A stretch of 37,336 nt of DNA from Deltaproteobacteria bacterium (GCA_021772655.1 JAJFLM010000055.1:1-37336); one strand, 5' to 3'. Positions 19,601-28,059 are shown, numbered from the stretch's first letter. Translations and numbers: made by a program. The notes: generated from the sequence alone by a model not told the origin.

Positions 19601-20272
19601 ACGCGTGCCGATCAGTATTTATTTGAAGTACAAGATGGTCGACGTGAGAGTTTAAGTCCCGTGCAAGCACGCATGGTGACGATGGCGATGGATCTGGTAA
19701 CGCGTTTTGAAGGGAGTACTTCTTATCAAGACGTGAGACGGATCAATTCACAAATCCAAAGCTTGCAGGCGTCAGGAACAACTTCAGATAGCCAAGTAAG
19801 CCGCTTAGAAACTGATCGGGCTCCATTTGAAGCCGCGTTTGTACAGGAAGCCGATCAGATGGCACGCCAGGTCTTGCCGATGGAATTATTTTCAAGCGCT
19901 GAACAGACACCTGTAACGCCTCAAAGTATTGCTTTAGAAATAGTTGATCGTTGGCCGCAATTAGAAGGCCGTCTGTATGAGGGCGCTGTAACAGAAATGG
20001 CCAATCAGATTCATGGTGTGTGGGAACGTCGTGGTCGCCCGGGGTCTTCAGGGCCTGGTGCGATTGCTGGTTTGCCTTCGGAGCGCTTCGTGGAAGCGGC
20101 TATGAATATGATGCTGGAAGGCTATGAACAACGTTCTAATACCATGAGTCGTTTAGCTGAGAGTATCCGTCGTAGTGACCGCGGACCACGTGCCGAGCGT
20201 GATACGACTTCCTTGGCACGTCGGATTGTAGAAGCCTCTCGACGAAGTGTGGCTATCGGTGGACGCCGCTAA
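16691..20272 (+). CDS. Uncharacterised TM protein with FHA-like beta domain(s) and shared C-terminal domain
   Basis: ORF 16571..20272; start moved to ATG 16691 (MNDFCRSISPD) because the promoter-like motif lies at 16618-16644 and an SD-like GAGGAGAGG precedes it. TM LLDLGIGLGLGVGLTTLVVLGLREMRR; FHA-like ALREGDVLRVGENSFRVH; C-terminal SIALEIVDRWPQLEGR...GLPSERFVEAAMNMMLEGYEQRSNTMSRLAESIRRSDRGPRAERDTTSLARRIVEASRR. Confidence 0.75.
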   Translation: MNDFCRSISPDTLQSYGSLREFLVQSNAQWSEQALLSAGAPMSSLAAGEANTHDTTIDPAAAQCLHDLIQSSGNPQLIAELSRTETLLSQAQAGENLNAVQTEQLFTYLSLTHYVSHDTPVSEHNLLDLGIGLGLGVGLTTLVVLGLREMRRTRQSSTSVAPPPLSVSTEPATVDPASVLPGDTGERRISFEWREDSPIQRFDITLAATSDERRFAGNTFVENTSFELVRGDNDQLLVRRSYREDHSIEPMIYREGQVYSLPESAWVELGEHDVLVQIHIGSADNQENGTLRVEQAVRIARHENGGAFIPVDLDSVDKNLCVELDPVALTEVPLSVQQHVMEISYARTVFEAARISTLPQSGQLLSTSERAAAMHAWNDLGEGAQQHFLERSGIDSSGYRAEMPVSFVRDYLTHRSSALILEDFSLRASHNPNILGAVMAQRLQIEAGFGSYGVESQAETGSQTVEGRLNLSFRNAEDRFLLNADADSLVSTGIREESQAEIHMDAAGRFRVRGTQQQGARLYRVNDSLQWNYTELPEGFESAPALREGDVLRVGENSFRVHTGSGQVLLTPLSGAADLAAATESHFEAPVVHEHLDPQWVRSMRSQVEHFDEYLRTATTEGQRVPDSVSDAIRRLQTHIADRRPVMPGSHDAHVIALAEEFLPAMAVEDGEILSSEPNMFAGFDAERDSVGFEEEITQVRDKSELMAEHERMMRERRTGYAERIAVLEAGLGYAEPASQDYRTISDAIDALRDAHGLTGDDPREIDPDAAVHISAAESLVAILSESSLDQELEGVRVLQEKVREMLRYEPEGEVRDRLSEVNEIAKGALREQRGLQPHEQAVVHRMRQFVDTLMGSDVYERFRDTSRSLRENHLSPERRAQFEQELPRQTQAYTDFRDSTVLNHPFLFDIVEDERPTVVPPPPLPNAAAETPAVAPAVLTPVETARAQRGQIAPLLTLVPDTNPARGILTRADQYLFEVQDGRRESLSPVQARMVTMAMDLVTRFEGSTSYQDVRRINSQIQSLQASGTTSDSQVSRLETDRAPFEAAFVQEADQMARQVLPMELFSSAEQTPVTPQSIALEIVDRWPQLEGRLYEGAVTEMANQIHGVWERRGRPGSSGPGAIAGLPSERFVEAAMNMMLEGYEQRSNTMSRLAESIRRSDRGPRAERDTTSLARRIVEASRRSVAIGGRR

Positions 20273-20486
20273 TAGTATCTGTAGAATCTGTATGCATAAG
20301 GATACGGATTTTAGGCGAGATGTTCTTTGGGGTAATATTCCAAGTATCTATTATTATTGATGAATTTTAGGTTTTTCGTGGAAAGCTAAAGAGTGTGCTT
20401 GTCTTGGTGTCTTTGTTGAAAAGATTGGATAGCTCCTTTTGCTTTGATGTGCCGAAGAGAGTTTTAGCACATGCCAAGGAAATAAT

Positions 20487-23027
20487 ATGCCCCCACCTAT
20501 GCCTTTGACTCCCGTTTTGACTTCAATGCCGGCCGTCACCGGAACGATGACCCATGTCGTCGGGATGGCTTTGGATTCACAACTTGTCACGCAGACTTTT
20601 GCGGTAGGGGCACGGCATGCCGTGCCCCTACATTCTTCCCCCGATGTGTATGGTACGGCTGCGACAACCCTCCCCGCCAATGAGAGTACACACACTGGAA
20701 GTAGGATTCGCATCCCTCGTCCGGGTGCCGAAGTGTATGAGCTGACCATAGGCCGTGCTTACAACCAAGCGGGTTATATTGGTTTGATGGGTCAGGCTGA
20801 GCCGGCGGATTTAATTTCTGTGTCACGGAATCACGTGCGCTTAAGAATTTCTCCCGGGGGTCACTATTGGTTGAGTGATGCCGGCAGTTTGAATGGTACG
20901 ATGATCTACCGTGATGATGTGTTGTATGGCGGTCGCCAAGAAATTCCGGTCAACCCGCATGTCAATGTTTCGTTATGTGATGGTGATATTATTCGCATGG
21001 GCCGGGCGTATTTTCGCTGGTCTCTCCAGCAAGGTCAGCCTTATTTAATTAATGTGAAGGGAGTAGATCAGGCCGCCAGTGTGCGCTTGATGTCAGAACG
21101 TTCGGTTCCTTTGGTTGCGGAACAACCTTTATTAGAGCGTCTTCAGGCTATGCAAGGCGAGGTGGTGGAACTTTTCACAGTAGGCGACAAAGAGAAATTA
21201 GTCGGCCGCGTAGATCATATTGATGGGCAGGGTAAGGGTGCGGTCGTGCATTTGCGAGATAACGGTTGGAGTCAGTCGGTCGCCTTAAGTGATATTTTAA
21301 CTGTGCGGGGGCGTGCCGAACCTTTAGTGACGGATTATATCCATCCGAATGTGGCGCATCCACAGTTTCAAGATCGTTCTATCAATATTTCAGGCACGGA
21401 TGGCAGTGGTAAAGTTGTCCTGGTTGATTTTGCTGATCCACGACTCACTCATTTTTTAGAGACGCATATGCGTCCTATCCGTCATTCTTTAGCTGCGCAG
21501 ACTCTTTCAGAGCGCCAAGCCGCCGAGGCTGCTTGGCGCATTGTACGTGACTATGTCCCCTATGATCGGGCGCGTCTGTATATGTCGCTGCCCAATCAAA
21601 TGTATCGCTTAGGCGATTTTATCGAACGCGGTGTGTGTAATGAACGCGGCATGCTCTTGCAAGTAGCCTATCAATTTATTGGTTTGAATTCTAGAATGGA
21701 GAAGGGTCCTTTTATGGGAGGACGCCATGCATGGACGCGAGCCCATGTGAGTGATGAACACGGGCAAGCTTTTGAACTGATTCTTGACCCGCAACGTGAC
21801 TCTGTCATTGATGTCAATCGCGATGACTTTGCGGTCTTTTATAATGATGATTCTTCTCCCTTTGCGCAGCTAAAGGCAGCGACCATTGCCATTGGTATTG
21901 GCTCGAATTTTTCTGGAGCTGCAGTGGAACACTTGCAAGCCGAAGGTTTAAATCCTGATGCGTTATTAGATAATTTGGTGGAGCTGCGTTCTCAGCGTTT
22001 AGGCATAGAGTACGGGCCGGTGACTTGGGAAGAGATTCAAGCCCTGCGTCGTGAGCAGATGCATAATAACTTATGGATTATTGCCAGCGATGCGCGCCAT
22101 CAAATAATCAGTATTAACCATGCCTATGAAGCCTTAGCTGCAGATGCGCGCATACATGAGCAAAACTTGGCTTTAGCACTCTATGAACGGTTGACGACGA
22201 CGGAACGTCACTCCTTGTGGTTGGCGAATGGGAGTGAGCCGGATGGACGTTTGCCACAACGTTTTATCGATTATTATCGTGATTTACGGTTGCGTTTACA
22301 TGATTCCGGGCAGTCGGCCTTTGGTGACCCGCTTGAGCTTAACCAGATCTTAGCTGAGTTTGGTGGTGTTGTTGAGATAAGTGTTCAAAATATAACTGAT
22401 GAAATGCGTACACGTTATCCGCTATTGGCTGAACCTGTGTTTGAAAACTATGTCATAGAATTATCAGAACAAGTGATGGCTCGTTGGCAAAATGTAGGTG
22501 GTGCTTTGGAGCTGAATGCACGTGGTTTGTTTGATGTTCCAGAACAACTTTTTGAAGCCGTGGTCGCCGACTTTGCACTGCAACTTGAAAGTCGTCAGTC
22601 ACCCACATTAAACCGCGTTGCGGCAAGTATCCGGGCTTCAGATCGCGGTACGCGACGTGAGCGGGGTATTTTTGATGTCCGTCACATTGGTTTGGAATTA
22701 CAAAGTCGCTTCCCGGTTTTTACCGAGGCTCATTATCAAGCGATTACTCAAGCGCTAGAGGTAGAAATTTTTACTGCCTGGGACCAGGCCGGTCGCCCTT
22801 TAGATGAGGGGCGTCCTTTGGTGCCAGGTGTTGTGCCAGAGCGCTTCATTAATCAAGCTGTGAATAGTTTGCTGGCAGGCTTTGAGCAACGTTCATCCAC
22901 CATGCATCGGGTCGCAGCAAACATCCGTTTTAGTGACCGTGGTGTGCGTGCGGACCGCGACAATTCAGAACTCAATCGAATGATTTTGCGGATGATACGT
23001 GAATCGGGCCGTATTGTGCCGGTTTAA
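20487..23027 (+). CDS. FHA domain + SH3/Sm-like + transglutaminase-like protein with two tandem copies of the shared C-terminal domain
   Basis: FHA core ISVSRNHVRLRISPGGHYWLSDAGSLNGTMIY...CDGDIIRMGRAYFRW; transglutaminase-like RGVCNERGMLLQVAYQFIGLNSRM...GGRHAWTRAHV...FELILDPQRDS (Cys/His/Asp); C-terminal repeats with RxAASIRASDRGTRRERG and RVAANIRFSDRGVRADRD. Confidence 0.82.
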   Translation: MPPPMPLTPVLTSMPAVTGTMTHVVGMALDSQLVTQTFAVGARHAVPLHSSPDVYGTAATTLPANESTHTGSRIRIPRPGAEVYELTIGRAYNQAGYIGLMGQAEPADLISVSRNHVRLRISPGGHYWLSDAGSLNGTMIYRDDVLYGGRQEIPVNPHVNVSLCDGDIIRMGRAYFRWSLQQGQPYLINVKGVDQAASVRLMSERSVPLVAEQPLLERLQAMQGEVVELFTVGDKEKLVGRVDHIDGQGKGAVVHLRDNGWSQSVALSDILTVRGRAEPLVTDYIHPNVAHPQFQDRSINISGTDGSGKVVLVDFADPRLTHFLETHMRPIRHSLAAQTLSERQAAEAAWRIVRDYVPYDRARLYMSLPNQMYRLGDFIERGVCNERGMLLQVAYQFIGLNSRMEKGPFMGGRHAWTRAHVSDEHGQAFELILDPQRDSVIDVNRDDFAVFYNDDSSPFAQLKAATIAIGIGSNFSGAAVEHLQAEGLNPDALLDNLVELRSQRLGIEYGPVTWEEIQALRREQMHNNLWIIASDARHQIISINHAYEALAADARIHEQNLALALYERLTTTERHSLWLANGSEPDGRLPQRFIDYYRDLRLRLHDSGQSAFGDPLELNQILAEFGGVVEISVQNITDEMRTRYPLLAEPVFENYVIELSEQVMARWQNVGGALELNARGLFDVPEQLFEAVVADFALQLESRQSPTLNRVAASIRASDRGTRRERGIFDVRHIGLELQSRFPVFTEAHYQAITQALEVEIFTAWDQAGRPLDEGRPLVPGVVPERFINQAVNSLLAGFEQRSSTMHRVAANIRFSDRGVRADRDNSELNRMILRMIRESGRIVPV
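20604..20631. repeat. Palindromic element, class I, inside the FHA/transglutaminase gene
   Basis: GTAGGGGCACGGCATGCCGTGCCCCTAC, perfect 28-bp palindrome, translated as VGARHAVPL(H). Confidence 0.92.
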
Positions 23028-23052
23028 AATTGATGATTTCAATGGATACCTC

Positions 23053-23121
23053 GTAGGGGCGATCTGTCGGTCGCCCTTCGTGTTCCCATATTATTTAGGG
23101 CGAATGCCATTCGCCCCCTAC
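23053..23121. repeat. Palindromic element, class II double hairpin, intergenic
   Basis: GTAGGGGCGATCTGTCGGTCGCCC-spacer-GGGCGAATGCCATTCGCCCCCTAC. Confidence 0.9.
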
Positions 23122-23151
23122 CAAATTAATTGACCTCGCCCCAAACTTGAC

Positions 23152-23178
23152 GCAACTTTGCATTCTAAGTGCCGATAA
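23152..23178 (+). promoter_or_regulatory. Sigma-28-like promoter motif upstream of 23199 gene
   Basis: GCAACTTT-gcattctaagt-GCCGATAA; spacing 11 nt. Confidence 0.8.
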
Positions 23179-23198
23179 CCACACTGGAGTCTTATATT

Positions 23199-24266
23199 AT
23201 GCCACCACCAGAAGCTATTAGTAGTAGTTCCGTGAGCCCGTCTGTGCCCGTAGCCCTTACAGGGAATTCGACACCCGTGGCTCAAGTAAATACGCCTTCC
23301 GTTGGTGAAAGTTTTTATCAGCCAGCAGTGGCGGCCGGGCTTCCTTTAATGTCGCAGGTGAATCTCTCTCAGTTGCCCATTGCTCAAGTGAATCCTTTAG
23401 CATCGCCGCCTCCAATTGATACGAGTTGGATGGATTTATTGAATGGGTCAACTCACACCATTATAGTCGCTGGCATTGTGTTGATGCTAGGTTTTTTTAA
23501 TATTTCGTTGGCCATTCGAAACCGTAACCGCAGGATAGCTGAACAAAGAATGCTTGCTGAGGAAGACGAAGCGGCTCGTCCTGAAAGAGAACGTGAAGCG
23601 AGAGAAATAGCGGAGGCGATACAAAAAGAAATTCAAAAAAAACCTACAATTGAATGGGAGCGCATCAGGCTGTTCCACATGTCAGGGGACAATGTGCGTA
23701 TTCACACTAAAGATGGTGAGGTTTTTGAAGGGCGTGTTGTAGAGATAGATGAGACACGTGACGGACGGCGTACGTTTGAATTGAGGACGGAGTCCGCAAG
23801 TATGGTATTTTCTTCTGATCAAATGAAAACCGTTAGAACTGTGCCGAATACTGCAGTTGTGGCGCCTTCAGAAGTTTCTCCAGTAGTTAGTCCACGAGCC
23901 GCGTCCGTTCGACCGGAGGCGATTGCGATAGAATTAGTCGATCGTTGGCCCGTCTTAGAGGGTCGAGAATATCAAGATACTGTTTCATCTTTATCCCAAG
24001 AGTTTGCTCAAGAGTGGGAACGCAATCGCAGTTCGTATACAGAAAGTACGGGGGTTATCGAAGGACTGCCCGCAGAACGTTTTATGCAAGAGGCGATGGA
24101 GCGTACTTTAAGTTCTTATGAACAGCGCTCATTAACGATGCAGCGTGTGGTAGAGGGGATTCGTTCCAGTGACCGCGGGACGCGTGCTGAACGGGGTACG
24201 GAAGATTTAATGCGCCGTTTAGCCGAATCGGCGCGTGAGGCTGGCCGTATTGGCGCGCGGCGTTAA
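23199..24266 (+). CDS. Single-TM protein with charged coil, SH3/Sm-like domain and shared C-terminal domain
   Basis: ORF 23169..24266 begins at a GTG overlapping the -10-like box; ATG at 23199 (MPPPEAISSS) preferred. TM HTIIVAGIVLMLGFFNISLAIRNRNRR; DNVRIHTKDGEVFEGRVVEIDETRDGRRTFELRTESASMVFSSDQMKTV; C-terminal IAIELVDRWPVLEGREYQ...GLPAERFMQEAMERTLSSYEQRSLTMQRVVEGIRSSDRGTRAERGTEDLMRRLAESAREAGRIGARR. Confidence 0.8.
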   Translation: MPPPEAISSSSVSPSVPVALTGNSTPVAQVNTPSVGESFYQPAVAAGLPLMSQVNLSQLPIAQVNPLASPPPIDTSWMDLLNGSTHTIIVAGIVLMLGFFNISLAIRNRNRRIAEQRMLAEEDEAARPEREREAREIAEAIQKEIQKKPTIEWERIRLFHMSGDNVRIHTKDGEVFEGRVVEIDETRDGRRTFELRTESASMVFSSDQMKTVRTVPNTAVVAPSEVSPVVSPRAASVRPEAIAIELVDRWPVLEGREYQDTVSSLSQEFAQEWERNRSSYTESTGVIEGLPAERFMQEAMERTLSSYEQRSLTMQRVVEGIRSSDRGTRAERGTEDLMRRLAESAREAGRIGARR

Positions 24267-24317
24267 ACTGTAATTTCCATTTTTTCCATTTCTTGGAAAA
24301 AATTAACAAACTTTGGC

Positions 24318-24344
24318 GCAACATCCGCGTTTTCAGGCCGATAA
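24318..24344 (+). promoter_or_regulatory. Sigma-28-like promoter motif upstream of 24482 gene
   Basis: GCAACATC-cgcgttttcag-GCCGATAA; spacing 11 nt. Confidence 0.75.
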
Positions 24345-24481
24345 CAATTACAGAGTAGAATATTTAATTGTCTAGGAATCGACAAACTCTAGGTGTTCAT
24401 ACGCATTAATAAATACCTAATTGAGGGACTTGTGAATTTATTAACACTGAATACAGACGCATTCGCGATGCGGGAGGTCTT

Positions 24482-27400
24482 ATGACGCCTCCGCAGATAG
24501 TTCCATTCAGTACCACACAACTGAATCGCGAAATGCCGCCATGTACCGATGAACAAGCGGCGGCGAGGGAGTGCGTCCAACCTCTAGACCCTACCAGCGT
24601 TCCTTTATGTGACCCGATCAATGATTCTTCTTTGATGGGTGTGCAACGTATTTTGGTGCAAGAAAGTGGTGGACGTTTAAGCGCCACGTTTCAACCGGAT
24701 TTATCTGTTGCGCCCACAGCTGGACAGCGGGATCCAAATGTAGGTGAGTTGGGGCAAATTTCTGGTTCATTCAGTAGGCCCATTGCCATAGAGGATTTTG
24801 CCGAATCGATTATCCCCAATTATACCCAGCAAATCACCGCTTTGCGGACTCGCAGTCAAAGTGAAAGTTGGGACCAAGAGCGACTGACGCGTGAAGTGAC
24901 GCAGATGACCATGCGTATGCTCGAGGCAGCGTTGGTTCCGGAAGGATCTAACCTAACCACGAGTGATATTAATTTGGCTACTACAGGACATGGCCGTCAA
25001 GGCTATGGCATTTGCTTAGGTCGACCTGAGGGTGAAGGGGAAAGTGCGACGCGTCCCGCTTATATGTACTTGTATGACCGTCGTTTAGATCAATTGTGTG
25101 TCGATGGCGAAGGTCGTCCGACCATGTCTGTTCCCACACTGCCGTTGAATAATATTCAGCCCCATGAAGCTTTAAGTTTGATTGAACTGGGCGGCATTGA
25201 TGAAGGGCATTATTGTTTTCCACGGCGGCGGCGTAATTCAATCAATATTGCCGCGCTGTTACAAACGAGTACAGAAGGTATTATTAGTGAGCTGACGGGT
25301 GAGAGTCATGAGAATATTATTAATTTAGATCGCCCTTTAGAAATGCAGCATAGCAGCATGTATTTTGAAAATGACCATGCTTTAGCTATTGCTGAATCTT
25401 TGCGGATGTTTTCTAGAAATGCTTTTTCTGGTGAACAAAGAGCCGAAACCAGTATCCAAATGCAGCGCGATGGGCAGACGTTGGCACGTGATGGCCAAGC
25501 TATGGCACGAGATCAAGCTAATAACTTAAAGTGGTTATATGTAATGATGGGCTTGCAGATGTATTTAAGTATGAGAATGTCAGGCTCACAAATGATTCAT
25601 CGCTTTGAAAGTGTTGTTGGAGGTGTGCTTAAAACAACATTTCTTCGTACGCCTGCATTAGCCGTTAGAGGAGATTTCCGACAATTGGCTAGGGAATGGA
25701 AAGGTGTCTTTGATTTTAGAAGTATGATTCTGACCGATTTAACCGATAAGGTGCGCGATTCAAACAATCCGTTGAGTGAAACGTCTCGCCGTATCTTAGC
25801 AGGCTTTGACCGCGGCCAATCACCACATATCATTCTTTCAGGACCATCAGGTTCTGGTAAAGGTTATGCGATGTCTGCGGCTGCAGGTGCTGCGACTAGA
25901 GGTGAAACAAGTGTTGAGGCATTTGAAGGGCAGCGTCCACGTTATGTGCAGATCAGTGCCAGTGCCATCGTACGTGAAGCGGGATCCTGGCAGAACCGTG
26001 CACAAGAACTATTCTTTAAAGCGATTGACGGACTTTCTGGGAATAGACCAGTTATTGTCCATTTAACAGAGGCTGATAGTTTTGCTTCGGCGGGTGTGGA
26101 TGCCGGTAATAGACCCCTTAACTTACTTCCTAAACTTTATGAAATTACTGAAGGGACGAATCCTAAGTATAGAAACTTACATTTTGTATTTGATTCTACC
26201 CGTTGGCAGACCATTTTTGAAAATGGCCCTGATTTACTTCGGAGAACCGCGTTTGTTGAAAACGCGCCGCCATTGCCGCAGGACTTGCGTTCAGCTGTGC
26301 AGGCCCGTGCGAATGGTGCCGGTGTGGAATCATTTATTATGTCACGGCGTTATGAGCGGGTGAATATCACTCCCGCAGCGATAGATGCTGTTGTGGCCTT
26401 AGGTGGTTATGAAGCAGGGGCCCCACCAAGTGCTCACAATACCGTTTTGGATGCCGTAGTAAATAGTGCGCTAAAGTTGAGAGGCAGTGGGCGCTCATCA
26501 TCTTCTACTGTTGATGTGATGCCAGAAGACGTGATTCGCGTTGTTTCTGAAGCGACGGGACGTACTGTTCCTACGGTGCAAGCAGAATTAGCCACGTTGT
26601 TAGAGGGTGGTGTAGAGAATAATCCACGTATCCAAGAACGGATTATTGAGACCTTTTATAGAGAGTATACAAACCCTCGTGGTGGTGTAATTAATCCGTT
26701 AAACCCTAATGCAGAGCCGTCAACGACGGGTGCTGCTAATGCAAGTCAACCGAGAGAGGTGGCTACGGAATCATCGCCACCGCCGCAAAGTACCGAGCCA
26801 CGACCTTCTGAGTCCACCCCAGGAACTCCACGTGTTGTCACCGAAAGCGCCGTTCAATCGGAAGCTAGTCGTATTGCTCAAGAACTTTCAACAGATGGAC
26901 GCCGCATTCAATTCAGTGAAAGCGTGATCCGTGCGGTGGCAAATCGCTTAAGTGGTTCTAGTCAAGGTTCGTTGAATGATCTTAATCGAGAAATGGGTCG
27001 TTTTCTGCGGATGGCTGGGGAAGAAGCGATGAGCCAGCATGTAGAGATTGTGACCGAGGCTCATTTCACCAGTGCTTATAATGCTTGGAGCGCCCCTCGT
27101 AATCATGCCCGTAGTTTCTTTACCTCAGGCACTCCCGAGGCCCACGCTTTCTGGCAAGGGCAAGAGCCCGGGATGAGAGAATTGATTGTCGATCAGATGG
27201 TTGAGGCCCTGCAGGCGGAAGAGCGGAGCACGGGTTCTAGTATGAATCGCGGTGAATTTTTCCAACGTTATTTTGAAAGGAATTTACAGACGAGTGGCCC
27301 AGCCTCTGTGATGCCAGCACAGGGTTTTACCCCAGCACCTCCAGCAGAGAGCCCTGCAACCCCGCCGGCTGAAGAAGCGCGCCCAAGTAGTCCGGCTCCT

Positions 27401-27850
27401 GCCGAAGCCGCACTTACTCCTGAGGTCCCGGCTCAACCCGAGGCCGTGGATGTGGCAGAAGTTGATCGCTTGGTTTCAAGTTTGCCTGAGACCCGACGCG
27501 ATGCTTTGGCTCAAGAGCATATTAGTTTAGAACTAGAAAGTCGTTTTCCTGATGCCCTTAGTGGTCGTGAGTTTGCGGATCAACGGGGTGTCTTAGCCCA
27601 GCAGATTGTGGAGTTATGGCGTACTGAGGGTCGCCCGGGTAGTACGGGGTTTGTATCAACGCTGCCACCAGAACGTTTTATTGAAAGCGCCTTACAAAAC
27701 CTTGAAGCGCGTTCTGCAACTTTTGAACGCATGGTCAGAGAAATCCGTCGTGCCGATGTCGGCCCCCGTGCCGAGCGTGAGACCGCTGACTTCTTACGTC
27801 GTTTAGCGGAATCTTCCCGTGAAGCTGCGCGTGTCGGTGGACGGCGTTAA
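24482..27850 (+). CDS. AAA+ (ClpB/ClpA-like) domain protein with Cys-containing N-terminus and shared C-terminal domain; ATPase motifs degenerate
   Basis: P-loop-like HIILSGPSGSGKGYAMS at 25841-25864; Walker-B-like VIVHLTEAD; sensor-1-like LHFVFDSTR; Clp-like PEDVIRVVSEATGRTVPTVQAEL; C-terminal ISLELESRFPDALSGREF...LPPERFIESALQNLEARSATFERMVREIRRADVGPRAERETADFLRRLAESSREAARVGGRR. Confidence 0.82.
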   Translation: MTPPQIVPFSTTQLNREMPPCTDEQAAARECVQPLDPTSVPLCDPINDSSLMGVQRILVQESGGRLSATFQPDLSVAPTAGQRDPNVGELGQISGSFSRPIAIEDFAESIIPNYTQQITALRTRSQSESWDQERLTREVTQMTMRMLEAALVPEGSNLTTSDINLATTGHGRQGYGICLGRPEGEGESATRPAYMYLYDRRLDQLCVDGEGRPTMSVPTLPLNNIQPHEALSLIELGGIDEGHYCFPRRRRNSINIAALLQTSTEGIISELTGESHENIINLDRPLEMQHSSMYFENDHALAIAESLRMFSRNAFSGEQRAETSIQMQRDGQTLARDGQAMARDQANNLKWLYVMMGLQMYLSMRMSGSQMIHRFESVVGGVLKTTFLRTPALAVRGDFRQLAREWKGVFDFRSMILTDLTDKVRDSNNPLSETSRRILAGFDRGQSPHIILSGPSGSGKGYAMSAAAGAATRGETSVEAFEGQRPRYVQISASAIVREAGSWQNRAQELFFKAIDGLSGNRPVIVHLTEADSFASAGVDAGNRPLNLLPKLYEITEGTNPKYRNLHFVFDSTRWQTIFENGPDLLRRTAFVENAPPLPQDLRSAVQARANGAGVESFIMSRRYERVNITPAAIDAVVALGGYEAGAPPSAHNTVLDAVVNSALKLRGSGRSSSSTVDVMPEDVIRVVSEATGRTVPTVQAELATLLEGGVENNPRIQERIIETFYREYTNPRGGVINPLNPNAEPSTTGAANASQPREVATESSPPPQSTEPRPSESTPGTPRVVTESAVQSEASRIAQELSTDGRRIQFSESVIRAVANRLSGSSQGSLNDLNREMGRFLRMAGEEAMSQHVEIVTEAHFTSAYNAWSAPRNHARSFFTSGTPEAHAFWQGQEPGMRELIVDQMVEALQAEERSTGSSMNRGEFFQRYFERNLQTSGPASVMPAQGFTPAPPAESPATPPAEEARPSSPAPAEAALTPEVPAQPEAVDVAEVDRLVSSLPETRRDALAQEHISLELESRFPDALSGREFADQRGVLAQQIVELWRTEGRPGSTGFVSTLPPERFIESALQNLEARSATFERMVREIRRADVGPRAERETADFLRRLAESSREAARVGGRR

Positions 27851-27941
27851 ATAAAATCCGATCAAATAATTTCTATTCGTTAAAACCTGAAGAGACTTTG
27901 GTCTCTGAGCCACCGATAATCATTATGTAGCCGGAATGCGA

Positions 27942-27969
27942 GTAGGGACACGGCATGCCGTGTCCCTAC
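27942..27969. repeat. Palindromic element, class I variant with compensatory change
   Basis: GTAGGGACACGGCATGCCGTGTCCCTAC; G to A in the left arm matched by C to T in the right arm. Confidence 0.9.
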
Positions 27970-28032
27970 AGTATGCAACCAGCTGATATTATTGGGTTAA
28001 ATAGGTTCTTTCGAGGCATTGACGAAAATCCG

Positions 28033-28059
28033 GCAACTTTTGCAAGCAGGGGCCGATAA
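28033..28059 (+). promoter_or_regulatory. Sigma-28-like promoter motif upstream of 28126 gene
   Basis: GCAACTTT-tgcaagcaggg-GCCGATAA; spacing 11 nt. Confidence 0.8.

Noticed and set aside
20354-20749. Minus-strand ORF containing SGEECRGTACRAPTAKV
   Set aside because: Antisense to the FHA gene and built partly from the palindromic element; no coding support.
23169-23198. GTG start of ORF 23169..24266
   Set aside because: GTG overlaps the GCCGATAA box itself; ATG 23199 fits better.
24482-27850. Type VI secretion ClpV identity for the AAA+ protein
   Set aside because: Clp-like signature is present, but only one AAA module is seen, Walker residues are degenerate and no other T6SS component is in the window.
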